64,000 nt of DNA from Leptospira kmetyi serovar Malaysia str. Bejo-Iso9. GTDB lineage: Bacteria; Spirochaetota; Leptospiria; Leptospirales; Leptospiraceae. The first letter of the stretch is position 1; each line of letters opens with the position of its first letter. The translations under genes and the position numbers were made by a program. Shown piece by piece: positions 1-9,366 of this stretch. The stretch spans positions 2,688,001 to 2,752,000 of the forward strand of contig NZ_AHMP02000003.1 in the NCBI RefSeq assembly GCF_000243735.2, given 5' to 3'. Under the pieces are notes generated by a model. It was not told where the DNA came from, searched no databases, and worked only from the letters and a program-made list of their open reading frames with translations.

Positions 1-738
1 TCCGGAATCGCCGGTCTCGAAGTGAGACGAAGAAGAAAAAACATCAGCAACACTTTGAAAGAATGGGACGTGCCGAACTCGGACGCATTAGCCGACACCA
101 TTGCTGATATGGGAGTCGAAAATCTTTCCGAAACGTACAAACCTTTGTTTCAAATGTCCAATCGCGAAACTCTTTTGGAATATATCTACTTGGAGGAAAT
201 CTATTTTCGAAATTCGGATACGATCCGCGTTTCTGTCGATCGAGCTTCCAAAATTCTTTTCGAGCTGAGAAATTATTCCGAAGCCGGAGACGAAAGTGCG
301 GCTAAGAAGGTCCATATCGAGGAAACCCTGGAAACGGTTTTTACGGTGTATCAGCACTATATCCGACGAGGAGTCGATCTTACTCGATCCATCGACGAGA
401 TTCCGCCCGTTCTTTGTGTTCGGGAGGAAATCGTTCAAGTGTGGACGCATTTGATTTTCAACGCGTTGCAAGCGATGCAGTTTAAGGGAAAACTTACGGT
501 TCGTCTTTTTCAACGGGAGAAGGAAGCCATAGTGGAAATAGAAGACAACGGACCCGGAATTCCGGACGAGATCCGCGACAAGATATTCGAACCTTTCTTT
601 ACGACCAAGGACGCGGGAGAAGGAAGCGGACTCGGACTCGATCTCGTTCGTAAACTTCTCGATAAAAACGAGGGAAGAATCGAATTTATCAGCGAACCCG
701 GAAAAACCGTCTTTCGGGTATTCCTTCCTTTAAATTAG
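1..738 (+). CDS. Histidine kinase, C-terminal part (partial at the window edge)
   Basis: This is the dimerisation and ATPase end of a sensor histidine kinase. The reading frame is open back to base 1, so the true start lies outside the window; the GTG at 22 is only the first in-frame start codon visible. The last third carries the kinase ATP-binding boxes in order: an N box (LIFNALQAM), G1 (EDNGPGIPDEI), F box (IFEPFFTTKD) and G2 (GSGLGLDLV). The upstream 130 residues are helical and contain no obvious phospho-acceptor His motif, so that motif may lie further upstream or be atypical. The gene faces the minus-strand group that ends at 761, with only 22 bases between them. Domain identity is sure; the signal sensed cannot be told from this fragment. 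Confidence 0.9.
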   Translation, partial: SGIAGLEVRRRRKNISNTLKEWDVPNSDALADTIADMGVENLSETYKPLFQMSNRETLLEYIYLEEIYFRNSDTIRVSVDRASKILFELRNYSEAGDESAAKKVHIEETLETVFTVYQHYIRRGVDLTRSIDEIPPVLCVREEIVQVWTHLIFNALQAMQFKGKLTVRLFQREKEAIVEIEDNGPGIPDEIRDKIFEPFFTTKDAGEGSGLGLDLVRKLLDKNEGRIEFISEPGKTVFRVFLPLN

Positions 739-760
739 AATTTCAGAATATACTTTATAA

Positions 761-961
761 TCAAGAACGGTTCAATTCCTCCAAACAGGAAATACAAAGA
801 CAATCGTTATAATCTTCCTTAAGGCGTTTACGAACTTCTGGAGAAAGACTTACGGAAAAACAATCGCAGGCGTGGGCCGCCGCGCCGCAGGAGAACGTTT
901 TCCCGCAGCGTTGACAGGGCTTTTGAACGATTCCGGTTTGGGAGAATTCAGTCATAGACAT
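761..961 (-). CDS. Small cysteine-rich CWC-family protein
   Basis: A 66-residue protein with eight cysteines in the pattern of the cysteine-rich CWC family: CQRCGKTFSC, then ACDC, then CLCISCLEEL near the end. Such proteins probably bind a metal, but their role is not known. I place the start at the ATG at 961 (another in-frame ATG lies at 955) because the residues further upstream in this frame overlap the neighbouring acetyltransferase gene and look like noise. It lies 22 bases behind the acetyltransferase stop on the same strand, so the two are probably co-transcribed. The ribosome binding site is weak, which leaves the exact start open. Confidence 0.75.
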   Translation of the reverse strand: MSMTEFSQTGIVQKPCQRCGKTFSCGAAAHACDCFSVSLSPEVRKRLKEDYNDCLCISCLEELNRS

Positions 962-983
962 ACATTCAAAAAATCGAATTCGA

Positions 984-1424
984 TTACACGTCCCAGGAGT
1001 AATGAAAGAATTCTTGATCCTTGACGAACCCGATCGACTCGTATAATTTCTGAGCCGGATGATTGTCGAAAGCCGTGGATAAAGCGAGATACTTTGCGCC
1101 CGTTTCTCTCGCAAGAGAACCCGCTTGTTGGATCAGAGCTCTTGCGCCGCCTTTTTTACGATGCGCCGGACGAACAAAAAGATCGTTTAAGATCCAAGTG
1201 CGTTTCATCGACAAGGAAGTGAAAGAAGGATACAATTGCGTGAATCCGCAGTATTCGTTCCCATCGAGAAAGAGATAGATTTTGGATTCTTCATTGAGAA
1301 TTCTTTCCTCGATGAACTTCGTGGCGCTCGCCAAATCCGAATCCTTTTTATAAAACCGACGATACTCGTCGAACAACTGCGCGATTTCCGGGAGGTCTTG
1401 AATCTGGGCTTCTCTAATTTTCAT
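984..1424 (-). CDS. GNAT-family N-acetyltransferase
   Basis: A 146-residue GCN5-related acetyltransferase, which would move an acetyl group from acetyl-CoA to an amine. The protein has the normal single-domain length. Motif A is visible as DLFVRPAHRKKGGARALIQQA (around residues 84-104), with the Arg/Gly-rich pyrophosphate loop, followed by the usual late segment in which Asn and Tyr precede the last strand (AFDNHPAQKLYESIGF). Substrate cannot be predicted. It lies between a PLP enzyme gene upstream and the small CWC gene downstream, all on the minus strand. Confidence 0.87.
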   Translation of the reverse strand: MKIREAQIQDLPEIAQLFDEYRRFYKKDSDLASATKFIEERILNEESKIYLFLDGNEYCGFTQLYPSFTSLSMKRTWILNDLFVRPAHRKKGGARALIQQAGSLARETGAKYLALSTAFDNHPAQKLYESIGFVKDQEFFHYSWDV

Positions 1425-1506
1425 CGTTTATTTTCAATTTTCCTAATAGAATCATTTTGAAAAAGCCCGCTCGATTCAAGCGTAAATTGTGCGTTTCGAC
1501 TTCGCA

Positions 1507-2799
1507 TTAATTTACGAAACTCTTCCATTTCCCGGAAAGTTTTCCTTTGCGTAAAAGATGGATTTCTCCCAGTTCCGCCATTACCTTTTCGCTTTGAGTC
1601 GGTCTGTAAAAAACGAAATCGTTCGGATAAAGGGAAGTTTTAAAAGATCCGTTTAGGATTCCCTGGTTGGTACTCGCGCCGAACAAGGAATTATCCTGAA
1701 GACCCGAAGGAGATTCTTTCTTTGCGGAAAACGCGCCTCCATATGTGAAATAAGTTAATTCCTGATTTGGATCCCAAAGAGGAAATAAAAAGGAAATCGA
1801 TTCCAAAAACGGAATTCGAGTTCCCTCCAAACGTTTTAAAATCGGAGCCGCGATAAAAACGGCCGGAGAATGTTCGTCCAAACTTACTACGTCGAAATCG
1901 GTCGGTTTTACAAGCGCGGAACCGACAGAAACGTCGTTGACGATCCCGTTTCCGAACCGCTGATAAAAACGATAGGTTTTACTTCCTCCTCCGTTGAACA
2001 CCAAATCCTTTTGAAAAAATTCCGGAAAAGAATCCTTCGAGTCTTTTATAAATTTTGAATATACTTCCAAGGACTTCCGCAAAGAATTTTCGATCGCCTG
2101 AATCTTATCTCCGAAAACCACCGGTACCGAAGCTACATGAGGTTCGTATCCCATAAAACCCGCGAACTCAATACGGTTTCGATTTTTACGGATCAACTCA
2201 AAGGAAGAATGTAAACTCTTCGAATCCGAAAAGCCGCCCCGATGAAGACCGATGTCGATCTCGAAATTTACGGAAAGTTTCAGATTCTCCTTTTTCGAAA
2301 ACTCCAAATATTCGTTGAGCCGTTCCTCCGTGTCGATCAGCCATTGAATCTTTTGAAATTCCCGGGCGCCGCTTTTCGAATAAATGTCCGCCAAAGCGTT
2401 TACGGGCATGGGTTTCCCCAAAAGAATATTATAATTCTTGAATTCTAAATCCGACAAAAGCATCGTTATATCCCCGGAATGAAACACCATCAATCGATCC
2501 GTGTCCGTCGCACGAACGATGTATCGTAGAAGTTCGAGAGAAGGAAGGGACTTAACGACAACGCGATACCGCAAAGGGGATTTCAGATTTTGTTTCAACA
2601 ACTTGAGATTCTCATCCAAACGATCCAAATCCAAAAGAACGATCGGCTTTCCCGGTCCGTTGGCTTTCAGTTCTTCGTTTAAATTTTGAAAATAGGGAGA
2701 ATAGGGTTTGCCCTGATCCTTGGGTTTGATCGCGCCTAACGCGAGTAAGAGTAAAACAACACTTCCGATTCCGATCGTCTTCTTGTTTATGAATTTCAT
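1507..2799 (-). CDS. Membrane-anchored PLP enzyme of the alanine racemase/D-threonine aldolase fold
   Basis: A 430-residue protein with one N-terminal membrane anchor (about residues 8-24) followed by an alanine-racemase-type TIM barrel. The cofactor Lys is probably Lys83 in RVVVKSL, just after the first strand (VLLDLDRLDEN). Later barrel signatures include NFEIDIGLHRGGF and a Gly-rich GGGSKTY stretch expected to hold the PLP phosphate. The length and layout resemble the DSD1-like D-threonine aldolase/D-serine dehydratase group rather than a true alanine racemase, which is shorter and unanchored. The anchor implies an enzyme facing the periplasm or held at the inner membrane. Substrate is unknown. 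It lies 83 bases downstream of a TetR gene on the same strand. Confidence 0.78.
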   Translation of the reverse strand: MKFINKKTIGIGSVVLLLLALGAIKPKDQGKPYSPYFQNLNEELKANGPGKPIVLLDLDRLDENLKLLKQNLKSPLRYRVVVKSLPSLELLRYIVRATDTDRLMVFHSGDITMLLSDLEFKNYNILLGKPMPVNALADIYSKSGAREFQKIQWLIDTEERLNEYLEFSKKENLKLSVNFEIDIGLHRGGFSDSKSLHSSFELIRKNRNRIEFAGFMGYEPHVASVPVVFGDKIQAIENSLRKSLEVYSKFIKDSKDSFPEFFQKDLVFNGGGSKTYRFYQRFGNGIVNDVSVGSALVKPTDFDVVSLDEHSPAVFIAAPILKRLEGTRIPFLESISFLFPLWDPNQELTYFTYGGAFSAKKESPSGLQDNSLFGASTNQGILNGSFKTSLYPNDFVFYRPTQSEKVMAELGEIHLLRKGKLSGKWKSFVN

Positions 2800-2882
2800 T
2801 TTCGTATCCCGTTCCCGATGGAGAATTAAGAATTAAACTCGCCGGTTTACAACTCTTTTTACAAAAGAACGCACTACGTTTC

Positions 2883-3536
2883 TTAGGAACGAACGACTCC
2901 GTTTAAGATTGAATTCAAAGTGGAATCGATGATTTTTTCCAAGGTGCGTTCTTCTATAATTGCCTGGGGAATTTGTCTTCCGTTTGTAAGAACCGCAAAA
3001 CCGTGAACCAAACTCCAAACCGTAAACGAAAGACCGTATGTGTCCTCCGATTTGAACAGACTCTTTTGTTGCCCGTCTTCCAAAATTCGAAAAAGACCCA
3101 TGAAGGCCTCTCTTCCGATTTGTTCGAGTTCTTGCGGTGCTTCCTCTTCGCAGTTCAGCGCGCCTCCGAACATAAGCTCGGTTCTTCGAGGATGCTTCAA
3201 CGCCAAGAGCACATAACGTCTCCCTGCGGAACGAAGTCTTTCGATCGGATCATCGCTGCTTTCCCAAGCGAGACGCATCTCGTTCGCGAGATCGGAAAAA
3301 CCGCGCGCGGCAAGAGTGAATAAAAGATCGATCTTTCTCGGAAAATGTCTATAAGGCGCGGCGTGACTTACTCCCAAATCCGCGGCGATGTCCCTAAGAC
3401 TCAAACCTTCGATTCCTTTTTTTTCCAAGATCTCCTCGGATTTAAGAATGATCGCCTTTTTGAGATCGCCGTGATGATAAGCCTCGATCGTCTCTTTTTT
3501 GGAAGATTTCTTTTTGGGGCCGATTTTTTTTTCCAT
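2883..3536 (-). CDS. TetR/AcrR-family transcriptional regulator
   Basis: A 217-residue one-component repressor. A basic N-terminal tail precedes a TetR DNA-binding domain (about residues 20-70), in which GLSLRDIAADLGVSHAAPYRHF is the helix-turn-helix. The C-terminal half is a helical ligand pocket of the TetR_C_13 (WHG) type, judging by the RRYVLLALKHPRRTELMFGG segment. The gene is divergent from the membrane-protein gene at 3640, and the shared 100-base intergenic region carries three 15-bp operator-like sites (3542-3600). It therefore probably represses itself and the divergent pair. Downstream on its own strand lie the PLP enzyme, GNAT and CWC genes, which it may also lead in an operon. 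Confidence 0.9.
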   Translation of the reverse strand: MEKKIGPKKKSSKKETIEAYHHGDLKKAIILKSEEILEKKGIEGLSLRDIAADLGVSHAAPYRHFPRKIDLLFTLAARGFSDLANEMRLAWESSDDPIERLRSAGRRYVLLALKHPRRTELMFGGALNCEEEAPQELEQIGREAFMGLFRILEDGQQKSLFKSEDTYGLSFTVWSLVHGFAVLTNGRQIPQAIIEERTLEKIIDSTLNSILNGVVRS

Positions 3537-3541
3537 AAAAT

Positions 3542-3600
3542 GTTGCCAGTGACTACTTTTTATGTTGACAGAGCCAACATTTGATGTTTACAGTGGTAAC
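3542..3600. promoter_or_regulatory. Three evenly spaced 15-bp operator-like sites between divergent genes
   Basis: Three similar imperfect palindromes occur at 3542-3556 (GTTGCCAGTGACTAC), 3564-3578 (GTTGACAGAGCCAAC) and 3586-3600 (GTTTACAGTGGTAAC). Their starts are exactly 22 bases apart, about two helical turns, so bound dimers would lie on one face of the DNA. The middle site contains a consensus-like -35 TTGACA (3565-3570) facing the plus-strand gene. The TetR start codon lies 5 bases from the first site. The simplest reading is a cooperative operator for the adjacent TetR protein; that link is inference. Confidence 0.65.
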
Positions 3601-3639
3601 ATGAATTCCGGACGGGTCAAGACCCTTTTAGGAGGAACC

Positions 3640-4587
3640 ATGAGAATTTTAAACAAAGTCCTTTCCGTTTCCAGGACCAACCCTTCGCTTTTTTGGAACG
3701 GTATAATCAACGTGATCAGTTTATTCGTATTGATTCCGGCGGTTTTTATCGACGAAAGAACGGTCACAAATTCTCCCGTTTGGCTAAAACCGATTAAGTT
3801 CGCTGTTTCGATCGGAATGTATTCCTTTACATTGGTGTGGATTCTTCAGTTTATCGAAGGAAGGGAAAGAACGATCCGAAATATCTCCCGGGTGATCACG
3901 ATCATGTTGATCGTGGAGAATGTCGCGATCTTCGGACAGGCTTATCGCGGAGTTCCGAGCCATTTTAACATCACAACTCCTCTCAACGGTTTCATTTTCA
4001 GCCTGATGGGAACGAGCATTTCCATATTATGGATCTTTCATGTAGTTTTAGCGTTTTTGCTAATTCGACAAAAATCCGAAAACAAAGCGCTTATGGAATC
4101 TCTTCGTTGGGGAATGGGAATCGCCGCAATCGGAATGATCTTGGGATTTTTTATGACCGTTCCAAGGCCGGAACAAATCGAAGCGATGAAAGCCGGAATC
4201 CTCGAAGCGAACGGAGGGCATACGTTCGGCGCAAACGACGGCGGTCCGGGACTTCCCGTCCTCGGTTGGAGTACGATCGCGGGCGACATGAGAATTCCTC
4301 ATTTCGTCGGAATCCACGCGATGCAGCTGATCCCGATGATCGCTCTTATATTAGGAAGTCTTAAAATATCGCAATCGATTTCCGTAAACGTAATCCGGAA
4401 TTTTTCGATCTTCTTTACCGGATCGATTTTGGTTCTCGCTTTTCAGGCTTTAAGCGGAGAATCGCTTTTACGACCTTCTATTGGAATCGGAGTCGGACTT
4501 TCGACCTGCGGAATCGGGATGTTGTTTAGTTTTTTGATTCCGCTTTTTTCAAAAAGAATCTACAATACGTCAATCAAAGGAGTGTAA
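3640..4587 (+). CDS. Multi-pass membrane protein of unknown function
   Basis: A 315-residue integral membrane protein with about eight hydrophobic segments and short loops. I start it at the ATG at 3640 because AGGAGG sits 4-5 bases upstream; in-frame starts at 3562 and 3601 lack such a site and lie within the operator region. The one long loop (about residues 165-215) is Gly-rich and leads into DMRIPHFVGIHAMQL, whose paired His residues in a membrane setting could bind a metal or haem; this is speculation. It stops one base before the ABA4-like gene, so the two are surely co-transcribed. I do not recognise the family. The two genes are likely controlled by the divergent TetR regulator. Confidence 0.8.
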   Translation: MRILNKVLSVSRTNPSLFWNGIINVISLFVLIPAVFIDERTVTNSPVWLKPIKFAVSIGMYSFTLVWILQFIEGRERTIRNISRVITIMLIVENVAIFGQAYRGVPSHFNITTPLNGFIFSLMGTSISILWIFHVVLAFLLIRQKSENKALMESLRWGMGIAAIGMILGFFMTVPRPEQIEAMKAGILEANGGHTFGANDGGPGLPVLGWSTIAGDMRIPHFVGIHAMQLIPMIALILGSLKISQSISVNVIRNFSIFFTGSILVLAFQALSGESLLRPSIGIGVGLSTCGIGMLFSFLIPLFSKRIYNTSIKGV

Positions 4588-4588
4588 A

Positions 4589-5029
4589 ATGGAGCTTTCC
4601 CTTCTATTTAAAATAGCAAACAACGTCGCGCTCGCGGGTTGGGTCTTATTGATCGTTGCGCCGAAATGGAAACATACGAGGTTGGTTACGACCGGTTTTT
4701 TAGGAACGCTTCTTTTCGGAAGCGTTTATACAATTTTACTAATATTCAGTTTTGGTAAAACGCAAGGAAACTTCGGTTCTTTGGAGGGGGTTACTTTGCT
4801 TTTTCAGAATCAAACCGTTCTTGTCGCGGGTTGGATTCATTATCTCGCGTTCGATCTTTTCGTGGGAACGTGGGAAAGCGCAAACGCAGAAAAGCTCGGA
4901 ATCTCGCGCTGGCTTGTGATTCCTTGTCAGATCGCTACGTTTATGTTCGGACCTTTCGGATTACTAAGTTATCTGCTTCTCAGAACGATTCTTAGAAAAC
5001 CGATCTTGATCGACCAGCCGTTCGAATAG
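4589..5029 (+). CDS. ABA4-like (DUF4281) membrane protein
   Basis: A 146-residue four-helix membrane protein. The whole chain follows the ABA4-like pattern: FKIANNVALAGWVLL at the start, then FGSLEGVTLLF, the hallmark AGWIHYLAFDLFVGTWE and finally FMFGPFGLLSYLLLR. In plants ABA4 takes part in neoxanthin formation; bacterial members are of unproven function. The preceding membrane gene ends one base upstream, which suggests a two-gene unit under TetR control. The WIHYLAFDLFVG segment, with its His and Asp inside the membrane, is the most conserved part of the family as I know it. Confidence 0.85.
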   Translation: MELSLLFKIANNVALAGWVLLIVAPKWKHTRLVTTGFLGTLLFGSVYTILLIFSFGKTQGNFGSLEGVTLLFQNQTVLVAGWIHYLAFDLFVGTWESANAEKLGISRWLVIPCQIATFMFGPFGLLSYLLLRTILRKPILIDQPFE

Positions 5030-5036
5030 AACGGCT
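5016..5036. terminator. Hairpin between two converging genes
   Basis: A perfect 8-bp stem (AGCCGTTC, 5016-5023, pairing with GAACGGCT, 5029-5036) with a 5-base loop spans the stop codon of the ABA4-like gene. The facing hydrolase gene ends at 5046. It is followed by only a short pyrimidine run, so it is a weak or bidirectional terminator candidate. Confidence 0.4.
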
Positions 5037-5045
5037 TCTTACCTC

Positions 5046-6305
<1,260 letters not shown>

Positions 6306-6438
6306 TTCCTTTTCTCCTTTCATCGCCCGCGAAGGATAACACGAAAACCGCGATGAGTCAACGGATAAAATTCTTTTTCAAGATCGAAGAAGAAGCGAAG
6401 TGACTTGATCTTACGATTCTTTATGTTCCTATGGCGAC

Positions 6439-8142
6439 ATGCGGCTCCTATTGATTCAACCGCCGGTCGAGGATTTTTACGATACGGATATTCGATTGCA
6501 ACCGATCGGACTTTGTTATCTCAAAGGAGCCGTTCAAAAATTCTTACCCGATGTGGAAGTAATCATCCGCGATTTTCATCGAGGACTCGGGAACAAACTC
6601 GCGGGAAGGAGAACGGTTCCGATTCCGAGCGAACTCAAATACTTAAAGGACTATTATCCCGTTCCCGATAAAAGTCCGTTCTCAACGTTTTTTGAATATT
6701 TCCATTTCGGCGCTTCGTACGAAAGTATCGCGAACGAAGTTAAGGAGTTACAACCGGATCTAGTCGGAATCTCTTCGTTATTCTCCCCTTATTACAGAGA
6801 GGCGTTAAAAACCGCCGAGACGATTAAAAAAGTTTTGAACGTTCCCGTTTTGATGGGAGGTTCTCACGTTTCCGCCTGTCCGGAGTTGATGTTGTCGGAT
6901 CCGAACGTGGACTTTATCATTCGGGGAGAAGGAGAAAAGCCGCTCTGCGATTTTCTTTACGAGTTTCAAAACGAGAAACGTTATGCGCTCGTTGATTCTC
7001 TCGGATGGAAAGAACACGGAAGACTGAACTTAAACCCGATCGGCGAGAATTTTTCCATACAAGAACTTCCTCCTCCCGATCTATCCTCTTTGTCCAAGGA
7101 ACACTATCTTTTCGAAGGAAAGCCGATGCGTTTTATCATAACTTCGAGAAGTTGTCCGCATCGCTGTAGTTTTTGTTCGGTTCATACCACTTTCGGAACC
7201 AAGTATAGAAGAAACACGGTCGAGAACGTATTAAACGAAATCAAGGAATCGTATCGATTGGGTTATCGAGTTTTCGATTTTGAAGACGATAACCTAACCT
7301 TCTTTCGTCCCGAAATGAAACGCCTTTGCGAAGAATTGATCAATGCATTTCCGAACAAGGACGTTCAATTCGTCGCGATGAACGGAATTTCCTACATCAG
7401 CTTGGACAGCGAACTTCTTCATCTGATGAAGGACGCCGGTTTTACAAATCTGAATCTCGCGTTAGTCAGCTCGGACAAACTCGTTCGGGAAACAACCAAA
7501 AGACCGCATACGATCGAAAAATATCTTCAGATCGTTCAAGAAGGTTTCGAACTCGGATTTCAAATCACATCCTATCAAATCCTGGGACTTCCGATGGAAA
7601 CTTTGGATTCGATGATGCAAACGCTTCGGTTTAACGCGAGACAACCTGTATTGATGGGTGCTTCTCTTTTTTATCTGACTCCGAATTCTCCGATCGCGAG
7701 CGGTTTTCCGAAAAGAAGCGAATCCGATATTTTTCTTTCCCGATTGACTTCGATGGCGATTCCTTCCGAACATTTTCAAAGAGAGGAAATTTATTCCCTT
7801 TTTATCGTAACCCGAATTCTGAATTTTTTAAAAAGCGCGCCCGTTCCAAAAGAGGAAACCGTTTCGCTCCATGACATTTTAAGAATATTAGAAAATTCCG
7901 GAATTCGATCCGCGCTCGGCGTTTCCCTTTTCAAAAAACTCACGGACGAAAAAATTCTTTACGCTTCCACAAACGGAGAATTCTTTCGTTTGAATAAGTT
8001 TCGTTACGAGGTTTTCGAGAAAGTGTTTTCGGAATTGGATTTTATAACCACGCTGAGCGGAGGAAGAATCGATCTTCAAGATTTAAAGGAATCAGTTTCT
8101 TCCAGCGCGAACGATTCCAAACTCGATTTTCGTCCGGTCTGA
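6439..8142 (+). CDS. B12-binding-domain radical SAM protein
   Basis: A 567-residue enzyme of the cobalamin-binding radical SAM superfamily. The N-terminal 170 residues look like a B12-binding Rossmann domain (LLLIQPP at the start, LVGISSLFSPYY, VLMGGSHVSACPEL, then DFIIRGEGEKPL). The radical SAM cluster motif is Cys239-x3-Cys243-x2-Cys246 (SCPHRCSFCSVH). The C-terminal 130 residues are a helical extension. No DxHxxG motif is visible in the B12 domain, so any cobalamin would be bound base-on or without the His ligand. Such enzymes do methylations or ring rearrangements; the substrate here is unknown. The stop is one base before the AraC gene, indicating co-transcription. Confidence 0.88.
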   Translation: MRLLLIQPPVEDFYDTDIRLQPIGLCYLKGAVQKFLPDVEVIIRDFHRGLGNKLAGRRTVPIPSELKYLKDYYPVPDKSPFSTFFEYFHFGASYESIANEVKELQPDLVGISSLFSPYYREALKTAETIKKVLNVPVLMGGSHVSACPELMLSDPNVDFIIRGEGEKPLCDFLYEFQNEKRYALVDSLGWKEHGRLNLNPIGENFSIQELPPPDLSSLSKEHYLFEGKPMRFIITSRSCPHRCSFCSVHTTFGTKYRRNTVENVLNEIKESYRLGYRVFDFEDDNLTFFRPEMKRLCEELINAFPNKDVQFVAMNGISYISLDSELLHLMKDAGFTNLNLALVSSDKLVRETTKRPHTIEKYLQIVQEGFELGFQITSYQILGLPMETLDSMMQTLRFNARQPVLMGASLFYLTPNSPIASGFPKRSESDIFLSRLTSMAIPSEHFQREEIYSLFIVTRILNFLKSAPVPKEETVSLHDILRILENSGIRSALGVSLFKKLTDEKILYASTNGEFFRLNKFRYEVFEKVFSELDFITTLSGGRIDLQDLKESVSSSANDSKLDFRPV

Positions 8143-8143
8143 T

Positions 8144-9259
8144 ATGGAAACGTTCCGACTTTTTCTAATCTCTTATACAGTTTTCGGATCGTATCTCGGT
8201 TTTTTACTCTGCACGGGTCAAATGGTTTTAAATAAAATCACGGCCCTCAACCGACTTCTCGCTTTGTTGTTCGTTTGTCTAGGAGTGTTACAAATCTCCG
8301 TTCTTTGCATCGTTTACGAACCCGAGAATTTTTATCCTCGTTTGATTCTTTTGTATCTTCCTGTGTTGGGAACGATCGGTCCGGTTTTATACGGGATTCA
8401 TAAAATCATCCAAGATCCGAATTTCGAACAAACCAAATTCGGGTTAAGAATAAAACACTGGATTCTTCCCGGAATTCTGTGGGCGATTTATCTTCTCAGT
8501 TTTGTTAAACGAAGTTCCGAAATCGAGGACGAAATCCGTTTCTTTTTAATCGAAAGAAGTTCTGCGGATTGGATCTGCGTTTTGCCGTTGGGAATTTTGA
8601 TTTCTTACATTCTTTCCATTCTTAAGGGAAGCAGAATGTTGTTCAAAGGCGAGATTCTTAGAAACGAATGGACCGCGCGCGTTCTTTTGTTTATCTTATG
8701 CGCTACGATCCTCAATCATTCCGTTGCGACTTTGTTTTTGATCGATCGAAACGTTTTCTTTCTTCTTTTGAGTTCTTCGATGATGGCGTTCAGCCTTTGT
8801 GTTTCTTATCTAATCGGAAGAAAATATCCGCAGTATTTTCAAAATCTTCAAAACGTTGCAATGGAAACAGCCAAAAAATACGCGCGATCGCTTTTACAAG
8901 GAATCGATCGAAACACGGTGCGGGAAAATCTACTTCAATGTCTCGAAAAGGAAAAAATCTTTCGGGACGAGGACTTAACCTTATCAACGTTAGCCGACGA
9001 ATTGGCGCTGACTCCGCATCAGCTTTCGGAGTTCATCAATCAGGAGATGGGAAAAAATTTCGCGGCTTTGATCAACGATTATAGAATTCGAGACGCGTGC
9101 GACTTTTTGTTAAACGAACCGGAACGGTCGATTTTGGACATCGCGTATGAAGTGGGGTTTAGAAGCAAAACGTCGTTTCATCGTTCTTTTCAGAAAGGAA
9201 CGGGCTTGTCTCCGTCCGAATACAGGGAAAAGAATCGGAAAAAAGTTTCGGAATTTTAA
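8144..9259 (+). CDS. Membrane-bound AraC-family regulator
   Basis: A 371-residue protein with about seven N-terminal membrane helices (residues 5-235) and a cytoplasmic AraC-type DNA-binding domain at the C-terminus. The two helix-turn-helix motifs are LTLSTLADELALTPHQLSEFIN and SILDIAYEVGFRSKTSFHRSF, ending in the standard GLSPSEYR. This tethered-regulator design recurs in Leptospira. It starts one base after the radical-SAM stop. A desaturase gene follows 108 bases later, with an 18-base dyad between them that this protein, or another regulator, could bind. Confidence 0.9.
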   Translation: METFRLFLISYTVFGSYLGFLLCTGQMVLNKITALNRLLALLFVCLGVLQISVLCIVYEPENFYPRLILLYLPVLGTIGPVLYGIHKIIQDPNFEQTKFGLRIKHWILPGILWAIYLLSFVKRSSEIEDEIRFFLIERSSADWICVLPLGILISYILSILKGSRMLFKGEILRNEWTARVLLFILCATILNHSVATLFLIDRNVFFLLLSSSMMAFSLCVSYLIGRKYPQYFQNLQNVAMETAKKYARSLLQGIDRNTVRENLLQCLEKEKIFRDEDLTLSTLADELALTPHQLSEFINQEMGKNFAALINDYRIRDACDFLLNEPERSILDIAYEVGFRSKTSFHRSFQKGTGLSPSEYREKNRKKVSEF

Positions 9260-9289
9260 AAACTAGGATAGAATTTCAATCGGATCGGA

Positions 9290-9307
9290 CCCGGTTTATA
9301 AACTGGG
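9290..9307. promoter_or_regulatory. Near-perfect 18-base dyad upstream of the desaturase gene
   Basis: CCCGGTTTATAAACTGGG is an inverted repeat with one mismatched pair. It lies 59 bases before the desaturase start and 30 bases after the AraC stop. It is too short and too AT-centred to be a good terminator, and it has the size of a repressor operator. No clear -35/-10 pair is visible downstream. Confidence 0.4.
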
Positions 9308-9366
9308 ACGACGACTTTCCGAAAGCGAGTTAGCATAACCCGATTCGACGATCGAAGAGGCGACTT

